A stretch of DNA of 64,000 nucleotides, from the NCBI RefSeq assembly GCF_030410375.1, contig NZ_JAUHHE010000013.1, forward strand, positions 54,754 to 118,753, given 5' to 3'. The notes below the pieces were generated by a model, which made no database searches, was not told where the DNA came from, and saw only the letters and a list, made by a program, of their open reading frames with translations. The number at the start of each line of letters is the position of its first letter. The first letter of the stretch is position 1. Both the position numbers and the translations under genes were made by a program. Shown piece after piece: positions 28,698 to 37,822 of the stretch. Source of the DNA: Zwartia vadi (GTDB lineage Bacteria; Pseudomonadota; Gammaproteobacteria; Burkholderiales; Burkholderiaceae_B).

Positions 28698-30163
28698 TAT
28701 TGGAGCTTGCCTGTCAAAATTTCATTCGGGTTTTGCTGAACAGAACGTACGACAGCAGCCAGATCCTTCGCATCCCAGCCACCGCCAACAGCTCGGTAAA
28801 GCGCGATATACGCATTCACACGTTCACGCCGCACGATCGCTAATATGTTGTCGGCGTTAACCGAAAGACGTCTGGTTTCTTCCAAATCCAGAATGCTGGC
28901 TAAACCAAACTTGTAACGCTCCTGGGCAGCTTGCAAAGATTCGCGATAGCCTTTCGAAGCTTTGAGGCTTTCAGCTTCCCGCTTGGTCAGGCTATCGAGG
29001 CGCACCAAGGCTTCCTCAACCTCTCTGACCGCACGTCGCGCCTGAGTTTGATAATTAGTCGCAGCGACCTCATACGCAATCTTTGCTGTCTCAAGATTAG
29101 CTGCGCGACGACCACCATCAAAAATAGGCAGGCTCAAGGACGGCCCAATTGACCAGGACGTCGCACTAATCGAGCCCGCCCCACTTTCAAAACTCAGTGG
29201 ACCGATGCTACCCAGCAGAGACAATCGAGGAAACCGCTCGGCTTCCCGCACGCCAATGTCAGCGCTCGCGGCAGCCAACTCACGCTCAGCGGCTGCGACA
29301 TCAGGACGTTGCAGCAAAAGCTGCGCCGGAATACGCTGCACAACGGGCATCGCAGGTGTTGGCAACACACGCGTGCCCCTCTTGAGCTTACTTCTAAGTT
29401 CTGGCTCGGGCATTGCAGTGAGCGCCACTAAAGCCTTGATGAGCAGATCACACTCCGCCTGTTGCGCCACCGCCCGACTTTGTCCCTCGGCAGCACTGGC
29501 GCGAGCAAGCGCGGCATTGGCTGGAGCCTGAAAACCTGTTTGTGCCAGCTCCTGTGTCAAACGTGCAGTTTGGGCGCGAGACTGAGCATCCGCACGCGCG
29601 AGCTGGGACAGTTGCTCGCAGCCTCTATAGTTTGTATAAAGATTAGCGGCATCAGCCGATACAGACAGCCTTGCCTCGTGCCAATTTGCCACTTGGGCTG
29701 CCAAGCGGGCCCGAGCCGCCTCACTTCCGCGAGCTAAACCACCAAATAAATCGAGCTCCCATCCTGCCTGAAGTTGCGCCTGAGCGGTCGTTGCCACGAC
29801 GACAGGACCGCCAAGCTGAAAGGTGCCTCGAGAATAGGCGCCCGTTGCGTTGAGCACAGGCAGTGCGGCACCATCAGCCGTCACCAGGAGCGCGCGTGCC
29901 TGCGCAATCCGCAGAGCTGCCTGCGCCATGCTGTTACTTTGCTTTTGCGACTGGTCGATGAGTTCGACTAGAACGGGATCTTTAAACTGTGCCCACCAAG
30001 CCACGAGCGTGACAGGATCACCATCATGAGGCAAAGGCTGTTGCCAGGACGCAGGCTCAGACTCCCACTTGGTCGCTTGCTGACGATCGTAATCCGGTCC
30101 AAGAGTAATACAGGCAGTTAGAAGCAGCACCAAAGGCGCAGCTAAAATTCGAGAGTAAGTCAT
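28697..30163 (-). CDS. Outer-membrane efflux lipoprotein (NodT/TolC family)
   Basis: A 488-residue outer-membrane factor. The N-terminus ends its hydrophobic stretch in LLTAC, a lipobox with Cys18 as the lipidation site, followed by LGPDYDR typical of NodT-like proteins. The two repeats of the TolC fold are visible as long helices; RIPAQLLLQRPDVAAAERELAAASADIGVREA is the usual repeat junction. It is the first gene of the efflux operon on this strand; no TetR or MarR regulator lies beside it. Confidence 0.92.
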   Translation of the reverse strand: MTYSRILAAPLVLLLTACITLGPDYDRQQATKWESEPASWQQPLPHDGDPVTLVAWWAQFKDPVLVELIDQSQKQSNSMAQAALRIAQARALLVTADGAALPVLNATGAYSRGTFQLGGPVVVATTAQAQLQAGWELDLFGGLARGSEAARARLAAQVANWHEARLSVSADAANLYTNYRGCEQLSQLARADAQSRAQTARLTQELAQTGFQAPANAALARASAAEGQSRAVAQQAECDLLIKALVALTAMPEPELRSKLKRGTRVLPTPAMPVVQRIPAQLLLQRPDVAAAERELAAASADIGVREAERFPRLSLLGSIGPLSFESGAGSISATSWSIGPSLSLPIFDGGRRAANLETAKIAYEVAATNYQTQARRAVREVEEALVRLDSLTKREAESLKASKGYRESLQAAQERYKFGLASILDLEETRRLSVNADNILAIVRRERVNAYIALYRAVGGGWDAKDLAAVVRSVQQNPNEILTGKLQ

Positions 30164-30207
30164 CTTCGAATATTAACAGAGCCTGACTATCAAAAGCGCT
30201 CATAGTC

Positions 30208-31467
30208 TCATGCAGCCTGGGCTTTAACCGGTAAACCGGGAAAGGCTGGCGGCTTGGCAAACCAGAATAAAAACGTCCCAGCGCCTGCGATCAATGCCAG
30301 CACGGTAAAGCCCAGGTCGTAGTTGCCTGTGGCATCACCCATAATGCCGGCCAGCAAAGGACCGGATACCTGACCGACCGCAGTCAACATGGCCGAAAGC
30401 CCAAGAATCATACCGATCGATTTACGGCCAAAATAATCCGCCCGGATGGCCTGCATAAATGGACCGCGAATCCCCCAGGCCAAGCCGTGAAAGACCGCAA
30501 ACAACACCAACATCACAGGACCCAGCGCGTAGGTAAGCATCAACATACCAATCATGTGCATGGTCATGCATACCGCAGCGACCCGATTTTTCTGAAGCTT
30601 GTCACCCAGCACGCCCCCAAGTAAAACACCGATCACCTGAAAACCCGTCATGAGCGTTATGTAAAAAGATGCCTGCGCGATGGAATAGTCCAGAGAAATC
30701 CGCATGTGATTAATGGCATGGGTGTTGACAGCTGTCACGATAATGAGCGCGACGCCATGACCGGCAGAAAGCAGCCAAAATGCCTTGGTTCTAAGCGCTT
30801 GTTTAGCGGTGAACTCAGGCTCCGGTTTTTCAGGAACAACCGCGCCTTTGACGTCGACAGCACCCCGTTGAGCACCTAAACCATCGACTGTTTCGCCAAA
30901 ATCTTCTGGGCGGCGGCGGAAAATACACGCCAATGGATAACCCACAACGATCGAGATCACTCCGCAACCAAACGCAGTTTCACGCCACCCGATACTTTCC
31001 ATGCTCCAGGCTACCAAAGGCACAAACATCCCGCCAAGCGCCAGACCGAGCCCCACCATCGATAAGGCACGGGCGCGCTTTTTTTCAAACCATTGAATCA
31101 CACCTACATTCAATGGAAAATAACCTGCCATTGACGAGCCAATTGCAATCACCACGACCGCACCGTAAAACCCTAGAAGCGTGTCAATTTGGCTTAGCAA
31201 CATAAAACCAATACCAAAAACAATCACACCCAGCCTGATGACGCCTCGCGAACCAAAACGGTCAAGGAACCACCCTAAAACAGGACCGATAACCGCCGCC
31301 TCCATGGACATCATGGCAGAGGCACCAGAGACAGAGGTTTTACTCCAGCCCTTGTCTTGAATCAGAATGGCAACGTAGGCTCCGAAAGCCTGATGCAACA
31401 TCATCGACTGGATAAACTGCAGCGAAGCTGCAGCAAACACCATTTTCCAACCGTAAAAAATCTTCAT
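30208..31467 (-). CDS. MFS transporter
   Basis: A 419-residue major facilitator protein with 12 predicted helices, beginning MKIFYGWKMVFAAASLQF. The motif-A-like loop reads GWFLDRFGSRGVIRLG, and GDKLQKNRVAAV is its second-half equivalent. The pattern resembles the monocarboxylate/oxalate-formate branch of the superfamily. It stands alone, 44 bases after the start of the divergent-free efflux operon, which it precedes on the same strand. The substrate is unknown; an organic acid is a reasonable guess. Confidence 0.88.
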   Translation of the reverse strand: MKIFYGWKMVFAAASLQFIQSMMLHQAFGAYVAILIQDKGWSKTSVSGASAMMSMEAAVIGPVLGWFLDRFGSRGVIRLGVIVFGIGFMLLSQIDTLLGFYGAVVVIAIGSSMAGYFPLNVGVIQWFEKKRARALSMVGLGLALGGMFVPLVAWSMESIGWRETAFGCGVISIVVGYPLACIFRRRPEDFGETVDGLGAQRGAVDVKGAVVPEKPEPEFTAKQALRTKAFWLLSAGHGVALIIVTAVNTHAINHMRISLDYSIAQASFYITLMTGFQVIGVLLGGVLGDKLQKNRVAAVCMTMHMIGMLMLTYALGPVMLVLFAVFHGLAWGIRGPFMQAIRADYFGRKSIGMILGLSAMLTAVGQVSGPLLAGIMGDATGNYDLGFTVLALIAGAGTFLFWFAKPPAFPGLPVKAQAA

Positions 31468-31683
31468 GCAAAAGGACCGTTTGTCTCCTGGCCTAGCTCT
31501 GGATTATCGTTTTTCCCAGAGTTTCACCATTTTTTTCGTGTAGGTATCAACCCTAACATAAAGCAGATTCTTTTGCAGAGTGAAAATAGACACATCGTCC
31601 AATATGCACCTCCCTAAAAACCTTCGCGCTTGATATAGTGTCCTTTCGCAAGCATCACTCCCAATCACAATTAAGAGGTCATC

Positions 31684-31977
31684 GTGGCAAAAGCTTATTG
31701 GATCAGTGCCTACCGTTCAATTTCCAACCCGGAAGCCTTGGCAGCCTACGCCAAACTCGCCGGTCCCGCCCTCACTGCTGCAGGCGGTAAATTTTTAGCA
31801 CGCAACGAGGCCGCCGCCGTGAAAGAGGCTGGCGTCAAGCAGCGTACCGTGCTGATCGAGTTTGAAAGCGTCGAGGCGGCCTTGGCTGCTTACAACAGCC
31901 CTGCTTATCAAGAGGCAATTCGCGCCCTAGGCACAGGTGCGGCAGAACGCGACATACGAATCGTAGAAGGTGTGTAA
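31684..31977 (+). CDS. DUF1330 domain protein
   Basis: A 97-residue protein of the DUF1330 family, a dimeric ferredoxin-like alpha-beta fold. Family segments are AKAYWISAYR at the start, YAKLAGPALTAAGGKFLARN, RTVLIEFESVEAALAAYNSPAYQEA and ERDIRIVEG at the end. The start is GTG with AAGAGG seven bases upstream. The biochemical role of the family is unknown. It is flanked by two MFS genes on the other strand and appears to be a single-gene unit. Confidence 0.9.
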   Translation: MAKAYWISAYRSISNPEALAAYAKLAGPALTAAGGKFLARNEAAAVKEAGVKQRTVLIEFESVEAALAAYNSPAYQEAIRALGTGAAERDIRIVEGV

Positions 31978-31983
31978 GCGGTT

Positions 31984-33243
31984 TTAGCCGTGTTGGTTGG
32001 CTGGTGCGGCTTTATCCCACATTGCCGCGTGCCACTTGTATGCAATCGCTACAGTGGCAGCCAACCCAAGACTAGAGTAAATCAAGGTCGTGGCGACAAA
32101 GCCAACAATATCGATTAATGGGCCCGTCAAAAGCAGCCCTACTGGCAGACCCCAGATTGCCAAAATGCGTAAACCCATCACACGGCCACGATACTGAGCA
32201 TCTGTTGCCCTGAGCATGACAGCGGCCAATGGAATCATACTAATACTTTGTACAAATCCTGCGCAAATCAAAATCGCCACACCCAGCATAAAGTGAGTGG
32301 TCGATCCAAAAAACATCAGCAAACAAAACCAAATACCCGTCGCCACCAACAACGCGCGTCCCGTGCCGAGCGAAAAACGGTTAGTCCCCAATACAATCGA
32401 ACCGATCAGCGCACCAAAGGCAAAGCTTGCACTCAAGGTACCCAAGCCCGCTTGACCCACATCGTATACAGAGCGAGCGATGTAAGGGAGCAAACCCAGC
32501 GAGAAGGGAAACGCCAACAAGTTCACGAGAAACGCAATACTCATTGTGCCAAGCAACACAGGTCTGCCCCACACATAGGAAAAGGCATCCTGCAAGTCCG
32601 TGAAAGGAGATGGACGAGCGGTATGGATCACTTCGTTGGCAGGCTTGCCTGCCACCCGCATGGAAAAACAGAAGCTGACTAAATACAACAAAGTGATGCA
32701 AACATAAACCGGTACCATGCCGAACTGTGCAAAGATGCCCGCACCGGCCAAAGCACCAGCGATACGTGCGGAATCCGAAGTCATGCGCGAGATTCCCAAC
32801 GCGGAAGTCAGCTGATCACTCGGCTGAGTCTGACCAATCAGGGCATAGCGCATCATCAGGTCTGAGGGACGGATTAAACCCACGACAGTGGCCAGCGCAA
32901 TCACCGTCAAAGGGGTCAACAGGTCAAAGAAGGCAAGTGCCGCAATCGCCATAGCCGCAATGGCGTAGAGCCCACGAGTGATCATGAAAAGAACCCGGTA
33001 GCCGACCCGGTCACCTGCTACGCCCAAAAATGGTGAAATGAGTGCTCCGGTATATTGCAAGGCTCCATACACCACCAGCAACAGCACAGAGCCCGACTCA
33101 ACCAGCACATACCACCCCAGCACCAAAATTTCCATCTCAAAGGCCCAGGATGTTGCCAGATCCGCGGACCATTGATAACGAAAACTGCGCACCTTAAAAG
33201 GTGCGCGGGAGGACTGCAGGATACTGCGCAACGCGCTCAACAT
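31984..33243 (-). CDS. MFS transporter, EntS-like
   Basis: A 419-residue permease of the MFS_3 (enterobactin exporter-like) branch. It has VRSFRYQWSADLATSWAFEM at its start, GVAGDRVGYRVLFMITRG as motif A, and RGRVMGLRILAIWGLPVG in the second half. Members export siderophores or other small molecules; no siderophore biosynthesis genes occur nearby, so the cargo is open. It lies between a convergent DUF1330 gene and a co-directional Bug receptor gene 31 bases upstream, with which it may share a transcript. Confidence 0.88.
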   Translation of the reverse strand: MLSALRSILQSSRAPFKVRSFRYQWSADLATSWAFEMEILVLGWYVLVESGSVLLLVVYGALQYTGALISPFLGVAGDRVGYRVLFMITRGLYAIAAMAIAALAFFDLLTPLTVIALATVVGLIRPSDLMMRYALIGQTQPSDQLTSALGISRMTSDSARIAGALAGAGIFAQFGMVPVYVCITLLYLVSFCFSMRVAGKPANEVIHTARPSPFTDLQDAFSYVWGRPVLLGTMSIAFLVNLLAFPFSLGLLPYIARSVYDVGQAGLGTLSASFAFGALIGSIVLGTNRFSLGTGRALLVATGIWFCLLMFFGSTTHFMLGVAILICAGFVQSISMIPLAAVMLRATDAQYRGRVMGLRILAIWGLPVGLLLTGPLIDIVGFVATTLIYSSLGLAATVAIAYKWHAAMWDKAAPANQHG

Positions 33244-33274
33244 GACCAGAAGTCAATACAGTATTAAACAAGCC

Positions 33275-34270
33275 TTATTCAAGCTTGATATTGCGCTCTT
33301 TGACCACCTGTTTCCAGGTGGCAGACTCTTTAGCCATAAAGTCAGCCAGCTCTTGGCGGGTAGTCGGATCAGGCGTCAAACCGTGCTTATTGAGTTGCGC
33401 ACGGACCTCAGGATCATTCAAGACCTTGACCAGCTCCGTATTCCAGCGATCAAGTATGGGTGCAGGCGTTTTGGCAGGCGCAACAAACGCATACCAATTG
33501 GTGGCATTAAAGCCGGGATACCCTGACTCGGCCAATGTTGGGACGTCAGGCATCAGGTCTGTACGTTTTAAACCTGTCGTGGCCAGCGCTTTGAGTTTGC
33601 CCGTCTGAACATGCTGCACACTCGTCGTAGGAGTGGCGTAATACGCATCGATGCGGTTGCTCAGCAAATCCAACATGGCCGCGCTACCACCTTTATAAGG
33701 CACATGAATCAGCTCAACACCTGCGCGCTGCGCGAAAAGCTCACCCGCTAAATGAGCAGCCGAACCTACGCCTGTCGAGGCGTAGGTCATTTTGCCAGGT
33801 TCTTTTTTTGCAGCGGCAACCAGCTCGGCCAGCGAGTTGATTTTTAAATCCGGTGGCACAACCAGCACATTGGGAAAGTTCACGCCCATGGTGATGGGCG
33901 CCAAGTCCTTTAGAGGATCAAAATTCAACTTCATCAAATGAGGCGAAACAGTCATGGGGCCAATCGTACCCAGCAAGAGCGTGGTTCCATCAGGCTTGGC
34001 ATTGACGACAGCTTGAGTCGCAATCACACCCCCCGCGCCGGGACGATTTTCAACCACGACCGGTTGACCGAGATTCGCGGAAAGACTTTTAGCCACAATG
34101 CGCGTGGCAGTGTCAGTACCGCCGCCCGGGACAAAACCAACCACAATCGTAATAGTCTGGCCCTTGGGAAAATCCTGAGACTGCGCAAGCGTTGGGGTAA
34201 ACAGCGCGGTCAAAGCGAGAGATAGCGCACAGGCGGATGGCCAGGCTGACATTAAACGAATAGGCTTCAA
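33275..34270 (-). CDS. Bug family tripartite tricarboxylate transporter substrate-binding protein
   Basis: A 331-residue periplasmic receptor. A signal peptide ending near AQSQD leads to ITIVVGFVPGGGTDTATRIVAK, then VVVENRPGAGGVIATQAVVNAKPDGTT and IHVPYKGGSAAMLDLL, all Bug hallmarks. The TctA/TctB partners are absent. The next gene on this strand is an EntS-like MFS permease, giving a second Bug-MFS pair in the window. The ligand is unknown, most likely a carboxylate. Confidence 0.93.
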   Translation of the reverse strand: MKPIRLMSAWPSACALSLALTALFTPTLAQSQDFPKGQTITIVVGFVPGGGTDTATRIVAKSLSANLGQPVVVENRPGAGGVIATQAVVNAKPDGTTLLLGTIGPMTVSPHLMKLNFDPLKDLAPITMGVNFPNVLVVPPDLKINSLAELVAAAKKEPGKMTYASTGVGSAAHLAGELFAQRAGVELIHVPYKGGSAAMLDLLSNRIDAYYATPTTSVQHVQTGKLKALATTGLKRTDLMPDVPTLAESGYPGFNATNWYAFVAPAKTPAPILDRWNTELVKVLNDPEVRAQLNKHGLTPDPTTRQELADFMAKESATWKQVVKERNIKLE

Positions 34271-34445
34271 AGCAATCTCCAGAGTTTCGTTTTATTTTTA
34301 TGGACTGATACAGTCAAAGCATAGCGTAAATATAGCTTCAAAATCATCACTTTCCTCTTCTATTTCATCTCAACGTCTACGCAAGAAACTCGTCGTAGCG
34401 AATGGCTCTGCAACGCGATAAGATTGTGACTTCACAGGAGATAGC

Positions 34446-35357
34446 ATGAAAATTCTAATTTTGGGTGCAGGCGGCGTGGGTGGATACTTTGGGGCCAGGC
34501 TGATTCAGGCAGGGGCTGACGTCACTTTTTTACTGCGGGACAAAAGACATCAAAAAATACAAACCGAAGGTCTTGTCGTTGAAACGCCGAGTGAAACCTT
34601 TACCTTGCATCCAAAGTCGGTTACCCGGGAGCAGCTCAAACCTGAATATGACCTGATCGTGCTGGCCCCCAAAGCCTACGACTTGGCCGATGCCCTGGAC
34701 TCAGTCAGTGCAGCAAGCGCATCAGGCGTCATCTTGCCTGTCCTCAACGGTTTGCGTCACATTCAAACGCTGGACGAGAAGTTTGGCCGGGCGCGTGTCA
34801 TGGGCGGTGTCGCCCACATCGCCGCCACGATTTCCAGCAGTGGTTCAGTCAAACAACTGACTGATCTCCACGCGCTTACAGTCGGGCATCGTGATCCTGC
34901 TCACGAGAAAATAGCCCGTGAGTTTTCGGCCCTTTGTGAAAAAGCAGCGTTTGACCATACCTACAGCGAGAATATCGAGCAGTCTCTCTGGGACAAATGG
35001 GTTTTTCTTGCAACGCTAGCGGGCATGACAACGCTTTGCCGCGGTCATGTCGGCAAAATTGCCGATGCCCCATGGGGCAAAGAGACGATGACAAGTTTTT
35101 ATGCTGAAAGCTGTGCGATTGCGCAAGCGAATGGTTTTCCAACCAAAGAAAGTGCCCAGCAAAAAGCTCTTGCCATGCTCACCAAGTCAGGATCGAGCTT
35201 TGCCGCCTCGATGTTGCGTGACCTGACACAAGGCAATCAGACCGAGCACGAGCACATTCTTGGTGCCATGATTGAATATGGCGTACAGAAAAACGTGCCC
35301 TGCCCCTTGCTCAAAGCGGCACACACCCATATGGTCGTTGAGCAAAACAAGCCTTAA
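34446..35357 (+). CDS. Ketopantoate reductase family protein (PanE/ApbA)
   Basis: A 303-residue NADPH-dependent 2-oxoacid reductase of the PanE family. The nucleotide-binding motif GAGGVGGYFGARL (residues 7-19) and the segment LPVLNGLRH are diagnostic, and the C-terminal helical domain includes QSLWDKWVFLATLAG with the conserved lysine. Well-spaced AGGAG precedes the ATG. Several paralogues usually occur in Burkholderiales and not all make pantoate, so the symbol panE is not assigned. It is a single gene, divergent from the Bug receptor. Confidence 0.88.
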   Translation: MKILILGAGGVGGYFGARLIQAGADVTFLLRDKRHQKIQTEGLVVETPSETFTLHPKSVTREQLKPEYDLIVLAPKAYDLADALDSVSAASASGVILPVLNGLRHIQTLDEKFGRARVMGGVAHIAATISSSGSVKQLTDLHALTVGHRDPAHEKIAREFSALCEKAAFDHTYSENIEQSLWDKWVFLATLAGMTTLCRGHVGKIADAPWGKETMTSFYAESCAIAQANGFPTKESAQQKALAMLTKSGSSFAASMLRDLTQGNQTEHEHILGAMIEYGVQKNVPCPLLKAAHTHMVVEQNKP

Positions 35358-35375
35358 AGAGAGGGGTTCTCGGAC

Positions 35376-35990
35376 TTAGCGCGATAGCGCGAGTCTGAGC
35401 CCAAAACCAATCAAGCACAGCCCTGCAATTTTTTCCATCGCAAATGCAACATGACGATTAGTGCGTAGACGCTCAGCCAGAGAGTGTGTCAACAAGATTG
35501 CGACGACTGAATACAAAAAAGCCAACACAGCAATGGTCAGGGCAAGAAAACCAAAGGTCAGCAAACCCATGTTGTGAACAGGATCTACAAACAAAGGAAA
35601 GAAGGCCATATAAAAAACAATGGCTTTTGGATTCAGCAAGGTAATAACTAAAGCTTGACGCAAGTAGTGATAGGGTTTGATATTGAGTACAGGGGCGGCA
35701 CCTGGCTTGGCTAGCAACATTTTCATACCGAGCCAGGCCAGGTAAATCGCACCCATCCATTGAACGGCCTCAAATGCTACGGGGGATGCGGCAAGGACGG
35801 CCGCCAACCCGGCAAGCGCCGTCCAGCTCAACAATTGATCGCCTAGAATGATCCCAAAGGTCGCGGCAAAACCAGCTCGAATACCGCCTTTTGTGGTGGA
35901 GGTGATGATCACGAGATTACCCGGTCCGGGGATCAGCAAAAAAATGATAAATGCCGCGACAAAAGCTGGATAGTCGGTCACACCCAACAT
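35376..35990 (-). CDS. LysE family amino-acid exporter
   Basis: A 204-residue membrane protein with six hydrophobic segments. The family signature IPGPGNLVIITSTTKGGIRAGFAATFGIILGD sits near the N-terminus, followed by QWMGAIYLAWLGMKML. RhtB/LysE proteins export amino acids or homoserine lactones by proton exchange; the cargo is not predictable here. It lies 15 bases downstream of the copper chaperone gene on the same strand, and converges on the ketopantoate reductase-like gene. Confidence 0.91.
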   Translation of the reverse strand: MLGVTDYPAFVAAFIIFLLIPGPGNLVIITSTTKGGIRAGFAATFGIILGDQLLSWTALAGLAAVLAASPVAFEAVQWMGAIYLAWLGMKMLLAKPGAAPVLNIKPYHYLRQALVITLLNPKAIVFYMAFFPLFVDPVHNMGLLTFGFLALTIAVLAFLYSVVAILLTHSLAERLRTNRHVAFAMEKIAGLCLIGFGLRLALSR

Positions 35991-36005
35991 GAGAGGCTCC
36001 TCACC

Positions 36006-36521
36006 CTAGTGCCGATGGCTGCCATGACCAGACATTGAACTCGGATTATAGGTAGGTGGCTTAATCTCAAAAATCACCTTGACCTCGCCGGCCTTTTCAA
36101 AATTGAGTGTCACAGGCAATGACTCACCTGCTTTAAACGGCTCAGTCAATCCAAGAAACATAATGTGAAAACCGCCGGGCATCAGCTTGACCGTACCCGA
36201 TGCGGGCACCTCGATCCCTTGCACCTCTCGCATTTTTGCCACGCCATTTTCAGTGATGATGGTATGAAGCTCCACTCGATTCACACCGGTCGTGCTGGCC
36301 GAAACCAAACGATCTGCTTGGCTCGCCTTGTTGTCAATCTGAACGTAGCCCGCACCATTCACCTGCCCGGGAACCGAAGCCCGAATCCAGGGGGTAGACA
36401 ATTTCAAATCCCCAGCCACCTGCTCTGATGCCAAAACATTAAAAGATGCGCCAAAATACGAAACGCTCGACAAAAGCCCAGCAATCAGAATCGCGAGCGT
36501 TTTTTTGGAAATAGTGTTCAT
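36006..36521 (-). CDS. Periplasmic copper chaperone PCu(A)C
   Basis: A 171-residue exported copper(I)-binding protein that helps assemble CuA and CuB centres of cytochrome oxidase. The family motif H-x10-M-x21-H-x-M is exact: His86, Met97, His119 and Met121. A signal peptide precedes ASEQVAGDL, and the C-terminus ends in a His-containing tail (GHGSHRH). I chose the ATG at 36521 over a TTG at 36557. It diverges from the tonB-like gene across 77 bases. ScoI/Sco1 and cytochrome oxidase genes are not in the window. Confidence 0.92.
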   Translation of the reverse strand: MNTISKKTLAILIAGLLSSVSYFGASFNVLASEQVAGDLKLSTPWIRASVPGQVNGAGYVQIDNKASQADRLVSASTTGVNRVELHTIITENGVAKMREVQGIEVPASGTVKLMPGGFHIMFLGLTEPFKAGESLPVTLNFEKAGEVKVIFEIKPPTYNPSSMSGHGSHRH

Positions 36522-36598
36522 GCTGAAACCATGGCCTGTAAAAACTTTGTTAATCAAACTCTATAGCAAATATTAGCTGAAAACCTCTACACTGCTTT

Positions 36599-37504
36599 AT
36601 GCGCTTGACCTCCCCACCCTCCGACTCCAACCCGACACCCACCCGCACCAACACCGCGGGCTCAGATCTCGCATCAACTGGTGGCAAACCTGTTGCGTTC
36701 CAACGTTCGTCAGGCCTCAGTCTTGGCACGATCCTGTCACTCGTTATCTTTGCTCATTTGCTCGTGATCGTCTTGTTGCTGACACACTTTGGCTGGCCCG
36801 GGGGCTCAGACGAAATGGACACCTCAATGTCCGGGCAATCAGGTCTGGTGATTCCTGTCACGCTCGAAACTGCCGACAAACAAGACACGTCCAAGCAAGA
36901 CTCAGAACAACCTGCATCTGAGAAGCCCGACATGACACCACCGGTAGAAAAACCTGAGGATGATCAATCTGTAGATGATCAGTCTGCAGAGAAGCCTGTC
37001 GAGGAGAGGTCTGTGGACAAAAAATCTGTTGATGAAACGTCCGCGGATGAAAAGCCTGTAGAAGAACAACCCACCCAACCACCTCCACCCATTGCCCCAC
37101 GTGAACCGGCGACGCCCTCATCGCGCTTACCGCTTCCAACAGTCACATCTTCAATTCAAGCTCGAAGTAGCGGGGATGCATCGTCTCAGCATCAGGACAC
37201 AGGTTCTCGGGCCGAGCTGTCCGTCACACCCGCTAAAGTGGATCCAAACTATTTACATCGACCGGATCCAATCTACCCTCCACTTTCGAAGCGCATGCGT
37301 GAGCAAGGCAAAGTGCTTTTGCGTGTGAGCCTTGATGCTCAAGGTGCCGTGAAAGACATCAAGATTCAACAGAGCAGCGACTTTCAGCGGCTGGATCAAG
37401 CGGCTCTAGAGGCGGTTCGACAGTGGCGCTTTTTACCCGCAAGGCGTGGGCAGGAACCAGTGGCTGCGACAGTGGACGTACCTATCGAGTTCCGGCACCC
37501 ATAG
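36599..37504 (+). CDS. TonB-like energy transducer with acidic/Pro repeat linker
   Basis: A 301-residue TonB family protein. A short cytoplasmic N-terminus leads to one membrane helix (about residues 46-62, LSLVIFAHLLVIVLLLTHF), then a long periplasmic linker, and a C-terminal TonB domain from about residue 220 containing DPIYPPLSKRMREQGKVLLRV and QAALEAVRQWRFLPA. The linker holds imperfect repeats of the types EKPVEE, DDQSV and DEKPVEE, more acidic than the usual Pro-Lys spacer. No exbB or exbD gene follows, so it must use partners from elsewhere. It is the only visible member of its unit. Confidence 0.9.
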   Translation: MRLTSPPSDSNPTPTRTNTAGSDLASTGGKPVAFQRSSGLSLGTILSLVIFAHLLVIVLLLTHFGWPGGSDEMDTSMSGQSGLVIPVTLETADKQDTSKQDSEQPASEKPDMTPPVEKPEDDQSVDDQSAEKPVEERSVDKKSVDETSADEKPVEEQPTQPPPPIAPREPATPSSRLPLPTVTSSIQARSSGDASSQHQDTGSRAELSVTPAKVDPNYLHRPDPIYPPLSKRMREQGKVLLRVSLDAQGAVKDIKIQQSSDFQRLDQAALEAVRQWRFLPARRGQEPVAATVDVPIEFRHP

Positions 37505-37555
37505 AAAGTAAGCGCTACTGATCTAGCATTGAATCGACCCGCTCGCACCACGAAG

Positions 37556-37771
37556 CTATTTTTTACTGCTGCCTTGCGCGGCACTTTCCTTAGCGCAAGA
37601 GCTGATACCTAACAACGGGTAAGCCGGACAAAAACGAAAAATACCGGTCAGCAAAGGAACCACGCCAATCCAGCCCCACACCCCCACCGTGCCAGTTGCC
37701 GCCAAGGCAATCAAAACCAATCCGACTGCGATCCGTAGGGTCCTATCGATGGTGCCTACATTGCATTTCAT
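37556..37771 (-). CDS. DUF2892 (YgaP-like transmembrane) protein
   Basis: A 71-residue membrane protein. It begins MKCNVGTIDRTLRIAVGL and continues with two hydrophobic segments, the second ending in CPAYPLLGIS, the typical DUF2892 layout also found fused to rhodanese in YgaP. The ATG at 37771 has AAGGA upstream; the frame is open to 37816 but with no better start. It is 51 bases downstream of the persulfide dioxygenase-like gene and probably in its transcript. A role in sulfur stress or transport is inferred from this pairing. Confidence 0.9.
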   Translation of the reverse strand: MKCNVGTIDRTLRIAVGLVLIALAATGTVGVWGWIGVVPLLTGIFRFCPAYPLLGISSCAKESAAQGSSKK

Positions 37772-37822
37772 GATGACGATCCTTTTTAAACGTTGATACG
37801 ATGAAACAAAACTCAAAGTGCC

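Noticed and set aside
34380..34420. Short CTACG...CGTAG dyad before the ketopantoate reductase-like gene as an operator or tRNA-like fold
   Set aside because: Only five-base arms and no cloverleaf features; too weak to list.
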